This document shows, piece by piece, positions 7,501 through 14,960 of a stretch of DNA of 49,291 bases. How positions within the stretch are numbered: the first letter of the stretch is position 1; each line of letters starts with the position of its first letter. The notes beneath the pieces are model-generated. The model worked only from the letters and a program-made list of their open reading frames with translations, did not search any database and was not told the origin of the DNA. The position numbers and the translations under genes were made by a program. Origin of the DNA: Alphaproteobacteria bacterium (GTDB lineage: Bacteria; Pseudomonadota; Alphaproteobacteria; GCA-2731375). The stretch covers positions 1 through 49,291 of the forward strand of contig JAJFGG010000033.1 in NCBI GenBank assembly GCA_021776235.1. Direction: 5' to 3'.

Positions 7501-10301
7501 AACGCCTGGGCCACTGCATCGGCCTTGGATTCTCCGAGGCGGGCGCTGTCTTCAACAGCATTGTTGAAGGCCTCGGCCCGGCCTCGCAATTCGGCTTCAA
7601 CCTTGGTCACCGTGGCGCGCAGGTCATCAACCGTACCCTCGGCAAGGGTTAAAAGTTGTCCGCGCCGGGCGTCAAGGTCGGCCAGCAAGGCATCAATCCG
7701 TTCGGCGGCATGATCGGTCATGCGGTCGGCGGTCCGCCGTGCCTCATATTCTTCTTCCCGCAGGCGCTCGGAAATCACCTCGGCGTGTTGCGAGACATCC
7801 GAAGTGATGCGCCTGGCCACATCCGCCAGCGCGGTGGCGCGCGCGTCCACATTCGATTGCAGGTTGGACCAGTCCTGATCGATCCCGTCGATGGTACGGT
7901 TCATATCGCCGCTGACCCGTTCGATGCGCGACAGCAGGGTCGCGCTCAATTCCTCCAGGCGGTGCACGGTTTGTTCCGTGGCCGTGGTGGTGGCTGTGCG
8001 CAAATCGTCCGTCTGGGCACGAATACGGTCGCCGGTATCGCTCACACGGGTTTCCAGCCGGTCAATTGTCAGATCGATTTCCTGTCCCAGTTTGCCGACG
8101 GTCTGGCGCACCCCGTCGGCCATCTGATCGGCCTGGCCGGCGACGGTTTTTTGGGTCTCGGCCGAGGTTGCTTCGATGCCCTGCAATTGCCGGGCGTAAT
8201 GCTGTCGCAATTGTTCGGCGCTGGCTACGGCCTGGTCGGTCATCTCGCCGGTACGCACCAGCAACTGGTCCAGGGAGTGGCTGTAGTCCTGACCCATCTG
8301 ATCCACGACGTCGCGTACGCCGTCGGCCATTTCACCGGAGCGCCAGACGACGGTTTTCTGCGTCTGGACCGACGTCTGGTCAATTCCGGCCATCTGCTCG
8401 CCGAAATGCCGGCGCATATGTTCGGCCTGGGCCATGGCGTTGGAAGTCATTTCGCCGGTACGGAATTCCAGGCGGTCGACGGAAAGATTGAAGTGATCGC
8501 CAAGATCGTTGAGATTTTGTTCGATGCCATCGGCCAGACGGTCGGCGCGGCCGGCCAAGGCGCCGTGGGCCTGGTCCGTCGATTGTTCGATGGCGGCCAA
8601 TTTTTCCAGATACTGCAGACGCAATTGCTCTACCCGTTCCAGGGTGGTGTCACGCAGGTCGTCGGCGCGGTTGTTCAGGCCGTTGATGGATTGATCGAAG
8701 GCCTCGGTCATGAGGTTTAAGTTTTGCCGCATATGGCCGGCCATACGTTCGCTTTGTCCTGCTATGGCGGCCTGGATCTGGGCCGATTGCTTCTCAATCT
8801 CGGCCAGTTTGGCGCCATAATGCTGCTGCATTTCATCAGCCCTTGCGGCAGCGGCTTCGGTCATCTTGGTGCCGCGGCCGGTCAGGTCATCGATGTTCTG
8901 ATCGAAGCGTTTCGCCATTTGCTCCAGGCTTTGGGTCAGGTCCTGGGCCAGTTTTTCACCGCGCTCGGAAATGGCTATTTGGCTTTCGTCCGCGCTTTGG
9001 CCGATGGCGTTCAGTCTGGCTTCAAAATGCCGGCCGATGCTATCGGCCCCGGCCATGGCCTCGTCCTTCATGCCGCCGGCCCGCTCTGTCAGGTGGTCGA
9101 TGACGGTGTCAAAATCAGTCTCCACATGGGCCAGATTCTGCTGCAGGTCCGCCGCCATCTGCGCACTGCGGGTCGCGATGGTCGTTTGTGTCTGTTGGCC
9201 GGTGCGCTCGATCTCGTTCAGGCGGGCGCCATAATGCTGGCGGATTTGATCGGCCCGCGCCATGGCTTCTTCGCTCCAGGTCCCCGCCCGGTTATCCATA
9301 TGATCAATGGTCTGGGCGAACTTCTGATCCATTTCATTGGCGTTGTGGCTGATGCCATCGGCCATTTTATTGACCCGCTGGGACAAATTTTGCTGCGCCT
9401 GCTCGGCGTTCCGCTCTATTTCTGCCAAGCGGGCGTCGTAATGCTGGCCCAGACGGTCGGCCTGGCCCATGGTGCTTTCGGTCAGAGCCGTGGCCCTTGC
9501 CTCGGCCCGGTCCATGGCCTCGGCCAATGCTTCCGACTGTGCGTTGAGGACGCTGGCCACGTCTTCAGCGCGATGTTGCGATTGTGTAACCGAGGCCTCG
9601 AAATTACCGGACTGTTCCAATAATAATCCGTTAATCCGGCCGCCCTGTTCAGTCAGGCGTTCAGCTGCGCCTTCCAGGGCCCGCGCCCGCCCGCCCAATT
9701 CTTCGACCAAGGCTGCGGTGCGGGCGTTGGAAGAGGTCGAGCTGCGGCTGATATCTTCGACCCGTTGGCGCAACAGGCTTTCGACCTGACGCACCTGATC
9801 GGTGGCCTGCTCTGACGCCTGGGTCAATTCCTCGGCCTGGCGGCGCAGGGCGGTCGAGATCATTTCGATGCGGGCGCCTGCCTGATCGTCGGGATAAGTC
9901 AGACGCCGCAGTTCCGCCTGCAGCGCGGCGGCATGGTCAGTCATTTCGCTGCCTCGACGCAGATAAAATAATGCCAGCCACAGGACACCCAACGGAGCGA
10001 AGACAGCGCTAAGTACCGAAGCCAGTTCGTGGGGCAGGAGAAAGGCCAGGGCGTCCCAACCGACATAGCCGGTAACATAACTGACGCAAACAATCAGCCA
10101 GACCAGGGTGATCACCAAACCGATCATCAAGCCGCGGTGGAAATTGACTTCCCGTGGGGACCACCATCTTGGCGGCGGCGCGCCCGAGCCGCCGCCTGGC
10201 CCGCCGCCATAGCCGCTGCCACGCCCGTCGCGCTCACGCTCCCGCTCGACAGCCTCGGCCGGGATCGGCAATTGGGTAATCTGTGTTTCTATCTGCGGCA
10301 T
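4533..10301 (-). CDS. Giant TipN-like coiled-coil membrane protein (1922 aa)
   Basis: The protein has a Gly/Pro/Arg-rich cytoplasmic start (1-50) and two membrane helices at about 57-80 and 96-114. Roughly 1,700 residues of predicted coiled coil follow, rich in Ala, Glu, Gln and Arg. Residues 275-757 are seven tandem 69-residue repeats. A distinct, more hydrophobic C-terminal domain (about 1790-1922) contains NSLAIDLDRALEKNVP and ends LYMLMSKALGRLN. This design, two N-terminal helices anchoring a long cytoplasmic coiled coil, is that of TipN, the new-pole marker of Caulobacter, but this protein is about twice as long. The function is therefore inferred: spatial organisation at the cell pole or envelope. 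It lies 37 bp after an exported-protein gene and abuts the DMT gene. Chemoreceptor-like stretches are only coiled-coil similarity; no HAMP or signalling tip is seen. Confidence 0.7.
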   Translation of the reverse strand: MPQIETQITQLPIPAEAVERERERDGRGSGYGGGPGGGSGAPPPRWWSPREVNFHRGLMIGLVITLVWLIVCVSYVTGYVGWDALAFLLPHELASVLSAVFAPLGVLWLALFYLRRGSEMTDHAAALQAELRRLTYPDDQAGARIEMISTALRRQAEELTQASEQATDQVRQVESLLRQRVEDISRSSTSSNARTAALVEELGGRARALEGAAERLTEQGGRINGLLLEQSGNFEASVTQSQHRAEDVASVLNAQSEALAEAMDRAEARATALTESTMGQADRLGQHYDARLAEIERNAEQAQQNLSQRVNKMADGISHNANEMDQKFAQTIDHMDNRAGTWSEEAMARADQIRQHYGARLNEIERTGQQTQTTIATRSAQMAADLQQNLAHVETDFDTVIDHLTERAGGMKDEAMAGADSIGRHFEARLNAIGQSADESQIAISERGEKLAQDLTQSLEQMAKRFDQNIDDLTGRGTKMTEAAAARADEMQQHYGAKLAEIEKQSAQIQAAIAGQSERMAGHMRQNLNLMTEAFDQSINGLNNRADDLRDTTLERVEQLRLQYLEKLAAIEQSTDQAHGALAGRADRLADGIEQNLNDLGDHFNLSVDRLEFRTGEMTSNAMAQAEHMRRHFGEQMAGIDQTSVQTQKTVVWRSGEMADGVRDVVDQMGQDYSHSLDQLLVRTGEMTDQAVASAEQLRQHYARQLQGIEATSAETQKTVAGQADQMADGVRQTVGKLGQEIDLTIDRLETRVSDTGDRIRAQTDDLRTATTTATEQTVHRLEELSATLLSRIERVSGDMNRTIDGIDQDWSNLQSNVDARATALADVARRITSDVSQHAEVISERLREEEYEARRTADRMTDHAAERIDALLADLDARRGQLLTLAEGTVDDLRATVTKVEAELRGRAEAFNNAVEDSARLGESKADAVAQAFKLRTLQIASETDKIASFVTRRTEEIGQSFKDGAAVVTSYSEDASRQAALNALALSNAFQQRIDEIGKSVAGNTDKIGQDASQSAEAIRQEFEARITDIVENLESLAQRTIGQASTMEAGLQAQIADLSQAVDDMINRGGEMHQNLHQEGEWLQEVSAQIGAEAKRTGEAMRRDGSSLRQLSSEVETISHGIEARVQQNLEILDATTGKAGERIADAGGQFAATAEEVVQAAKQADQQIGQASQHLNARAEAIAAASRQSAATVGEAGEGLEQAMRRMQSSTDAASGQIEDLTSSAEDRIDAMAGTVEERIDNFTQRTDLHIDDLTSTAQRRLSELTEGAETNLRQIAQATTDRVASTADTAGQRIEAVQSVLDKGIEGVTAAAARTEGAGRQLEERIAGLAQTGTAAAAEMRATEAAYLEAADTLAVEGERALTQIHNTTANLREEADGVTAAARQANAAVDATGETLRQNAQHLTAATDRVQAEATALGATMQQHAAVLEETADMAEKRTARLSQDLSGRAEALQKVTTAIAERAGQIEAILEKSTDALDQASSSALDDLAKASSALHGELETLGAATTKGGVYLNQIMDLLSQGSAQAEGTSTKAVENMAGLAQSLRGQGDQLNDVAAAATARIETSLARFVEQSQALSQQSGGVSDALQQRANQMSAVAVQSKSDLAEAIDVLGRGTSRVAEAADEAAARLRSAHISFDNASTALNETSDREATRILGAGIAFRQEIQNVAAAGERGAERLKAAGQDMAGQGNELRNESNRLSQQIAELSKDLRLAVNELSDQAKGSEKRLLRLGEQLAQNAGELEQLTERTGQAAESVSATYRRQVDELRQISEQAMTDAANIEENSASNRRKAFMRNMAFVTERMNSLAIDLDRALEKNVPEDAWERYLDGDRGIFARRIVRNRDRFSLEAIRNNYEDDDGFREHVDRYLVQFQEALAQAEENDPEDILAAVLLSSDVGKLYMLMSKALGRLN
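8031..9479 (-). repeat. Seven tandem 69-residue (207-bp) repeats inside the coiled-coil gene
   Basis: Residues 275-757 divide into seven units of exactly 69 residues with no gaps. They start ESTMGQAD, EEAMARAD, DEAMAGAD, EAAAARAD, DTTLERVE, SNAMAQAE and DQAVASAE. Shared positions include an RxHY/F-like segment near residue 11, LxxIE near 18, a Gln near 29, an Arg then MA near 35-40, a FDxxID-like segment near 54 and an R-x-x-x-M near 64. The units have diverged in sequence but not in length, which suggests selection on a fixed rod spacing. Downstream repeats lose this phase. Confidence 0.85.
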
Positions 10302-10338
10302 TGGGCTATCCCTTCAGGACCCATGATTACAGCACATT

Positions 10339-10980
10339 TTACAAGTGGCCTGGATGAAGCGGTATATCCAATTGGGCATAAGGTGGGCGTACGTGCTGAA
10401 CAAGGAAAAACTTCGGCATTACCCCTGTATGGGTGACGGCCACCGCAAAGCGGGCCCGTTCGCCCGGATTGACTTGCCCCTGACTGAAGCGGATCACGTC
10501 GCGCGGTTCCGTCAGGTCCTCAACCTGCGCAAAACTGTCCGAGCGGAAAGGCCGGTTCACCGTTGCCATTTGGGCAAAGGACAGACCGTCGTAGTAATCG
10601 CTGCCGCGACCGGACTCGAACTCCAACTCCAGGGCATAATAATCCCAAATCATGTCGGTGCGGTTGATCACCACCTTTTGCAAGGCGAAACCAACCGCGT
10701 GCATGGTTTGCACCCGGCTGCCAAAGTCGGCCGACTCGACGTTGATGGCAAGCACCACCTCGCCGTCGCCAAAAACCTCTTCAACCAGCACAATAGGATC
10801 GTCCAGGCTGCCGGTGCCTGATGCCGCGAGCAGGCGAAAGTTGCCCGACGCTACGGAAAAACTAATCCCCGGCAAGGAAATACGGTTGGCCGCCGCCCCC
10901 TCTAGATCAGGAACCGCAACCAGGATCAGCACCGTCAATGCCAGATAAATGCGGGGGATTATGGTCAGTCGTATAGGCAT
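10339..10980 (-). CDS. Exported protein of unknown function
   Basis: I do not recognise this family. The 213-residue product begins with a basic residue, a hydrophobic stretch (about 7-25) and a likely cleavage region around VPDLEGAAA, so it should be exported or membrane-anchored. The mature part looks like a beta-rich domain, with many short alternating hydrophobic segments, and no cysteines are seen. Acidic and aromatic patches occur, for example WDYYALELEFESG near the middle. It is the first gene of a minus-strand set with the giant coiled-coil gene (37-bp gap) and the transporter, so a link to envelope organisation is possible but unproven. It is divergent from the molybdoenzyme gene. 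Confidence 0.75.
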   Translation of the reverse strand: MPIRLTIIPRIYLALTVLILVAVPDLEGAAANRISLPGISFSVASGNFRLLAASGTGSLDDPIVLVEEVFGDGEVVLAINVESADFGSRVQTMHAVGFALQKVVINRTDMIWDYYALELEFESGRGSDYYDGLSFAQMATVNRPFRSDSFAQVEDLTEPRDVIRFSQGQVNPGERARFAVAVTHTGVMPKFFLVQHVRPPYAQLDIPLHPGHL

Positions 10981-11165
10981 GCCCCATTGTCACTGACTGT
11001 GGGCCTCAGGTCAAAGCATGGCTTGGCCGCGCGAAGTGCTGTTTCCAAAGGTGTCGGTGGCGCGTGGCGGCTATCAATACCTGAGGAAGGCATCTAAACT
11101 GTCCCGTCACGGCGGTGGACTTGGCTTGAAACGACCTGTCCGCCCCAATGGGGGAGACGCAGGCA

Positions 11166-13382
11166 ATGACCGTACGGACCATATACGAGGCGCCGCGCCC
11201 GGCGGCCCGGCCGGAGGAAACCATCGTAACCAGTACCTGCGGCCATAATTGCGGCGGACGTTGTGTGGTCAACGCCCACGTGCGTCAGGGCCGGATAACC
11301 AGAATTTCCACGGATGCCCGGCGCTGGAACCCGGAACATCCGCCGTTGCCGGCTTGCGCCCGTGGCGTGGGTCAGATCGAGCGCACATATCACCCCGACC
11401 GGCTGCAATATCCCATGCGCCGCACGGGGCCGCGTGGGTCCGGCCAGTTCGCCCGCATTTCCTGGGACGAGGCCTTGGACGAAGTGGCGGCCCAGTTATT
11501 GCGCGTGCGCCAGACCTGGGGCAACGCGGCCATACTCGACGGTTCACGCTCGGGCACCCTGTCCATGTTGCATGGCAGGGGCCCCGCCAAGCGCTTTTTG
11601 CATCTGTTCGGCGGCTGCACGAATTTGTGGTCGAATATGTCGTGTGAAGCGGAGATTTTCGCCGTGCGCGCCACCTATGGCCCGGAAACCTCCTACAAGG
11701 CGGCCGGCCGGGAACCTACCGACTATGTCAATTCGAAGTTGATCTGGATGTGGGGCTGGTCGCCGGGTGACGGAACCTTTGGCACGGGCACCATGCAGTA
11801 TCTAAAGCACGCGAAAGAACAAGGCGTGCGCATTGTCTGTATCGATCCGCGCCGGACCCGCACCTCGGCCCAGTTGGCGGACGAGCATATCTTCATTCGC
11901 CCCTCCACCGATACCGCCGCGCTGATCGCCATGACCTATGTGATCGTCAGCGAAGGCTTGCATGATCAAGCCTATTGCGACCGGCACGTCCAGGGCTTTG
12001 ACGAGGCCACCCTGCCTGCCGGCGCACCGGCCGGTGCCTCCTATCGGGCCTATCTGATGGGCGAGGGCGACGGTATCGCCAAGACACCGGAATGGGCCGC
12101 CGGGATTACAGGTATTCCCGCCGCGACGATCCGACGCCTGGCCGTGGAATTCGCCAGCACCAAGCCGGCGGCCTTGCAGGCTGGATACGCGCCGGGGCGA
12201 ACGGCCTTTGGCGAACAGTTCCATCGAGCGGCTTATGCCCTGGCAGCGATCACTGGTAACGTGGGCGTCACCGGGGGCAATTCCGGCGTCAGCAATGGCG
12301 CCACTGGGAACAGCTATTTTCAGGCCTTTCCAGTGGGACGAAATCCGGTAACGTCGAATGTTTCCGCGCCGCTGCTGGCCGATCTGTTGGTGCGCGGCAA
12401 AAGCGGCGGCTATCCAGCGGATATCAAGCTGATCTATTCGGCGGGTGGCGATCTGTTTAATCAATGTCCGAACGCCGCGAAAACGGCCAAGGCATTGGAC
12501 AGCGTCGAATTCATCGTCGGCCAGGACCATTTTCTTACCCCGACCACCCGCCATGCCGATATCGTATTGCCGGCCACGACATTTTGGGAACGCAACGACG
12601 TTCACACGCCGTGGGCCGGTGCGGGTCACTACGCGATCTTCATGGGCCAGGCCATAGAGCCGATGTACGAATGCCGCAACGACCTGGATATCTTCTCGGA
12701 TTTGGCCGAACGCGTGGGCATCGAAGGCTATAACAACAGAGAGGAAGGGGATTGGCTGCGCCAACTGACCAAGGGCACGGTGGATGATTTTGATACCTTC
12801 AAGGCGCAGGGCGTGGCCCGCTTTCCGGCGCCAGCGGATGCCGTGGCCTTCGCCAAGCAGATCCGTGAACCTGAGACGCATAAGTTTTCCACGCCATCGG
12901 GCAAGATCGAAATTTACGCCAGCGCCATTGCCGAAAACCCCAATCCTTATGGCCTGGGCGCCATTGCGCCAATCCCGACCTGGGTCCCACATTTGGATCA
13001 CGACGGCGCCTATCCGCTCCGCCTCTGCAGTCCGAAATCAAGGGCCCGCACTCATTCCATTCACGGCAATCAGGAAAAGCTGGCCAGGGTTGACCCGGAT
13101 GATCTGTGGCTGCACCCCGGTGACGCCGCGGCGCGGGGTATACACGATGGCCAGATGGTCCGGGTCTTCAACGGCCAGGGCGCGACGGCCTTGCCGGCCA
13201 AGGTGACGGAAAATATCGCGCCCGGGGTGGTTTCCATCAAGGAAGGCGCTTGGTTCACTCCGGACGCAGAGGGCATCGACACCGAAGGGTGCGCCAATGC
13301 CGTGACCCTTGACCGCTCCGCACCCAGCGGTGCGACTACCTACAACACGAACTTTGTCGAGGTGCGGCCGGTCAATAGTTAA
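11166..13382 (+). CDS. Cytoplasmic DMSO-reductase-family molybdoenzyme, orphan catalytic subunit
   Basis: A 738-residue bis-MGD molybdoenzyme. An N-terminal [4Fe-4S] site is visible as C25-x3-C29-x3-C33 with C64. The molybdopterin domains follow with typical segments (RISWDEALDEVA, CIDPRRTRTS, a C-terminal SPKSRARTHSIHGN). Aligned to DmsA, the molybdenum-ligand position falls on the Ser of NMSCEAEIF, followed directly by a Cys. The start at 11166 is preferred to the ATG at 11148 because GGGGGAGA lies about 8 nt ahead of it. No twin-arginine signal is present, unlike DmsA, and no electron-transfer (DmsB) or membrane (DmsC) gene is adjacent. Substrate unknown; hydratase and transhydroxylase members of this family also lack such partners. 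It is convergent with boxR, so a role in aromatic metabolism is possible. Confidence 0.85.
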   Translation: MTVRTIYEAPRPAARPEETIVTSTCGHNCGGRCVVNAHVRQGRITRISTDARRWNPEHPPLPACARGVGQIERTYHPDRLQYPMRRTGPRGSGQFARISWDEALDEVAAQLLRVRQTWGNAAILDGSRSGTLSMLHGRGPAKRFLHLFGGCTNLWSNMSCEAEIFAVRATYGPETSYKAAGREPTDYVNSKLIWMWGWSPGDGTFGTGTMQYLKHAKEQGVRIVCIDPRRTRTSAQLADEHIFIRPSTDTAALIAMTYVIVSEGLHDQAYCDRHVQGFDEATLPAGAPAGASYRAYLMGEGDGIAKTPEWAAGITGIPAATIRRLAVEFASTKPAALQAGYAPGRTAFGEQFHRAAYALAAITGNVGVTGGNSGVSNGATGNSYFQAFPVGRNPVTSNVSAPLLADLLVRGKSGGYPADIKLIYSAGGDLFNQCPNAAKTAKALDSVEFIVGQDHFLTPTTRHADIVLPATTFWERNDVHTPWAGAGHYAIFMGQAIEPMYECRNDLDIFSDLAERVGIEGYNNREEGDWLRQLTKGTVDDFDTFKAQGVARFPAPADAVAFAKQIREPETHKFSTPSGKIEIYASAIAENPNPYGLGAIAPIPTWVPHLDHDGAYPLRLCSPKSRARTHSIHGNQEKLARVDPDDLWLHPGDAAARGIHDGQMVRVFNGQGATALPAKVTENIAPGVVSIKEGAWFTPDAEGIDTEGCANAVTLDRSAPSGATTYNTNFVEVRPVNS

Positions 13383-13416
13383 TCATGCTCTGTATCGGCG
13401 TTCGGACCGGTGGCAA

Positions 13417-14316
13417 TTAGGGATTATTCTTGTCCCTGTTCGGCACCATTTTGACCAATTCGTCCAGGCAGGCGTCCAGAGCGCGGGCCGTGGTGTCCAG
13501 GGTGGTATCGGCCTTGCGGTACAGGCTTTCGCGGCCATCCAGGATGCGGTGCAGATCTTTCATGGCTTCCCGGTTGCCGGCCATGGGGCGCTGGTCGCCC
13601 TGCGCCGCCACCCGGGCCATATGCTCCTCGGGTGAGGCTTGTAGCCAGATGGTGTAGCAAGAAGAGAGCAGGCGTTCATAGGTGCCGGGTTCGGTGACCA
13701 GGCCGCCGCCTGTCTCCAACACCGCCCTGGGATAGGCCTCGATCACCTGTTCCAGGCATTGCCGTTCCAGCCGGCGATAAGCGGTCCTACCAAGTAAATC
13801 AAAGATCTCGTCCAGGCCCATGCCGGCCTCTTCCTCTATCTGTCTGTTCAACTGCACGAAGGGCAGATCCAGGCGCTCGGCCAGGGCGCGCCCCAGGGTG
13901 CTCTTGCCTGCGCCACGCAGGCCGATCAAGGCGATGCGGCCGTTTTCCATGGCCTCTGGCGTATAACGCTGGCGCAGATAGCGATGCAAATCGGCCAGGT
14001 CGTCGCTGTTCAGTTCGGCCAGTTGCTCTAGAATCAAGGCCATTTCCACCGGCCGGTCCGGGCCGTCCTGAACCAGTTCCGAGAGCGGTAGATGCATGGC
14101 GGATGCGATTTGCCGCAACAGGATGATCGAGACATTGCCCCGGCCGCTTTCCAGTTGCGCCAGATAGCGCTCGGACACCCCGGATTCGGTGGACAAAATC
14201 TTGCGAGTCATGCCGCGCCGGGCCCTGGCGCCGCGCACCCGGTCGCCCAACAGGGCCAGATAGCGGCCATCGTCGTCGGCTCTTTCTGCCTGATCCTGTT
14301 CCATACGATGCTGCAT
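13417..14316 (-). CDS. boxR: BoxR, benzoyl-CoA-responsive regulator (HTH + shikimate-kinase-like domain)
   Basis: A 299-residue regulator. An XRE-type helix-turn-helix (about 24-82, with TESGVSERYLAQLESGRGN) is followed by a linker and a shikimate-kinase-like domain. That domain holds an intact Walker A loop, GLRGAGKST (132-140), and continues with ETGGGLV and an RPMAGN lid-like segment. This fusion is characteristic of BoxR and the anaerobic BzdR, in which the kinase-like domain binds benzoyl-CoA rather than making shikimate phosphate, and the protein represses until the ligand is present. It is divergent from the flavodoxin-ligase operon over a 155-bp space with TGCA sites, and convergent with the molybdoenzyme. 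An ATG four codons in (MEQDQAE) is an alternative start. Confidence 0.93.
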   Translation of the reverse strand: MQHRMEQDQAERADDDGRYLALLGDRVRGARARRGMTRKILSTESGVSERYLAQLESGRGNVSIILLRQIASAMHLPLSELVQDGPDRPVEMALILEQLAELNSDDLADLHRYLRQRYTPEAMENGRIALIGLRGAGKSTLGRALAERLDLPFVQLNRQIEEEAGMGLDEIFDLLGRTAYRRLERQCLEQVIEAYPRAVLETGGGLVTEPGTYERLLSSCYTIWLQASPEEHMARVAAQGDQRPMAGNREAMKDLHRILDGRESLYRKADTTLDTTARALDACLDELVKMVPNRDKNNP

Positions 14317-14471
14317 GGTTGCCTCGTCGCCATGAATTCGCTACCGATTAGGCATTGGAGCATAAGCTCGCAAAATATGCATTATATTTCTTTTTTTCTG
14401 TTTATCGAATAGAAAATGCAGTATAAATCATTTCTGCCTCTGGAAATTGACCAATAGAATTTGGGGGACGA
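14317..14471. promoter_or_regulatory. Divergent boxR / flavodoxin-ligase control region with TGCA palindrome
   Basis: An AT-rich 155-bp space between divergent genes. On the minus (boxR) strand TATAAT is followed directly by GCAT, placing the palindrome ATGCAT (14377-14382) against a likely -10 box. The 11-mer TATAATGCATA is identical to one in the boxC promoter. A second TGCA (14417-14420) immediately precedes TATAAA on the plus strand, a possible -10 for the flavodoxin operon. I found no convincing -35 boxes for either direction. The most likely reading is a BoxR operator that autoregulates boxR and controls the ligase operon. Binding is inference. GGGGGA ahead of the flavodoxin ATG is its ribosome binding site. 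Confidence 0.55.
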
Positions 14472-14930
14472 ATGGCGAAATCCATCACCATATTGATAGG
14501 CACCATCACGGGAACCGCTGAATTGGTGGCGGAAGATGTTGCGCCGGTGTTGGAAGAAGCCGGTTACGATGCCGCGATGCTGGATATGGACGGCCTGACG
14601 CCGGATGTGTTGTGCGAAAACGATCTGGTCCTGATCTGTACTTCGACCTATGGCCAGGGCGATGTGCCGGACAATGCCATGGAGTTGTACGAGGCGTTGG
14701 CCGAACAGCGGCCGGACCTGTCGAACTTGCGTTATGGTATGATCGGTTTGGGCGACAGCACTTACGCTGATACCTACAACCAGGGCAGCGCGCGGTTCGA
14801 CGTTCTGTTGCGGGAATTGGGGGCGCAACGGATCGGCGAAGTCATGCGCCACAATGCGTCAAGCGATGAACTGCCGGAAGAAGCAGGTGTCGTCTGGGCC
14901 AGGCAATGGGTCGAAATTCTGGCCGAATAG
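14472..14930 (+). CDS. Flavodoxin (MioC-like short-chain FMN protein)
   Basis: A 152-residue single-domain flavodoxin. The FMN phosphate loop TITGTAE (11-17) comes straight after the first beta strand. The isoalloxazine-facing loops appear as TSTYGQGDVPDN (57-68) and GLGDSTYADTYNQG (92-105), as in MioC and the flavodoxin domains of sulfite reductase. It would carry one or two electrons between a reductase and an oxidase or oxygenase in the cytoplasm. It is the first gene of the flavodoxin-ligase-hydrolase operon, 30 bp before the benzoate-CoA ligase and divergent from boxR, which implies expression on benzoate. With no BoxA in view, it is a candidate electron donor for BoxB; that link is a hypothesis. 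Confidence 0.88.
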   Translation: MAKSITILIGTITGTAELVAEDVAPVLEEAGYDAAMLDMDGLTPDVLCENDLVLICTSTYGQGDVPDNAMELYEALAEQRPDLSNLRYGMIGLGDSTYADTYNQGSARFDVLLRELGAQRIGEVMRHNASSDELPEEAGVVWARQWVEILAE

Positions 14931-14960
14931 AATTTTTGCAACCGTGGGAGGAACATTGAC

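Noticed and set aside
7656-8720. 354-codon frame antisense to the coiled-coil gene
   Set aside because: Generated by the repeated codon pattern of the coiled coil; no ribosome site and a periodic low-information product.
11802-13001. 399-codon frame antisense to the molybdoenzyme
   Set aside because: Lies wholly inside a well-supported gene and has no domain pattern.
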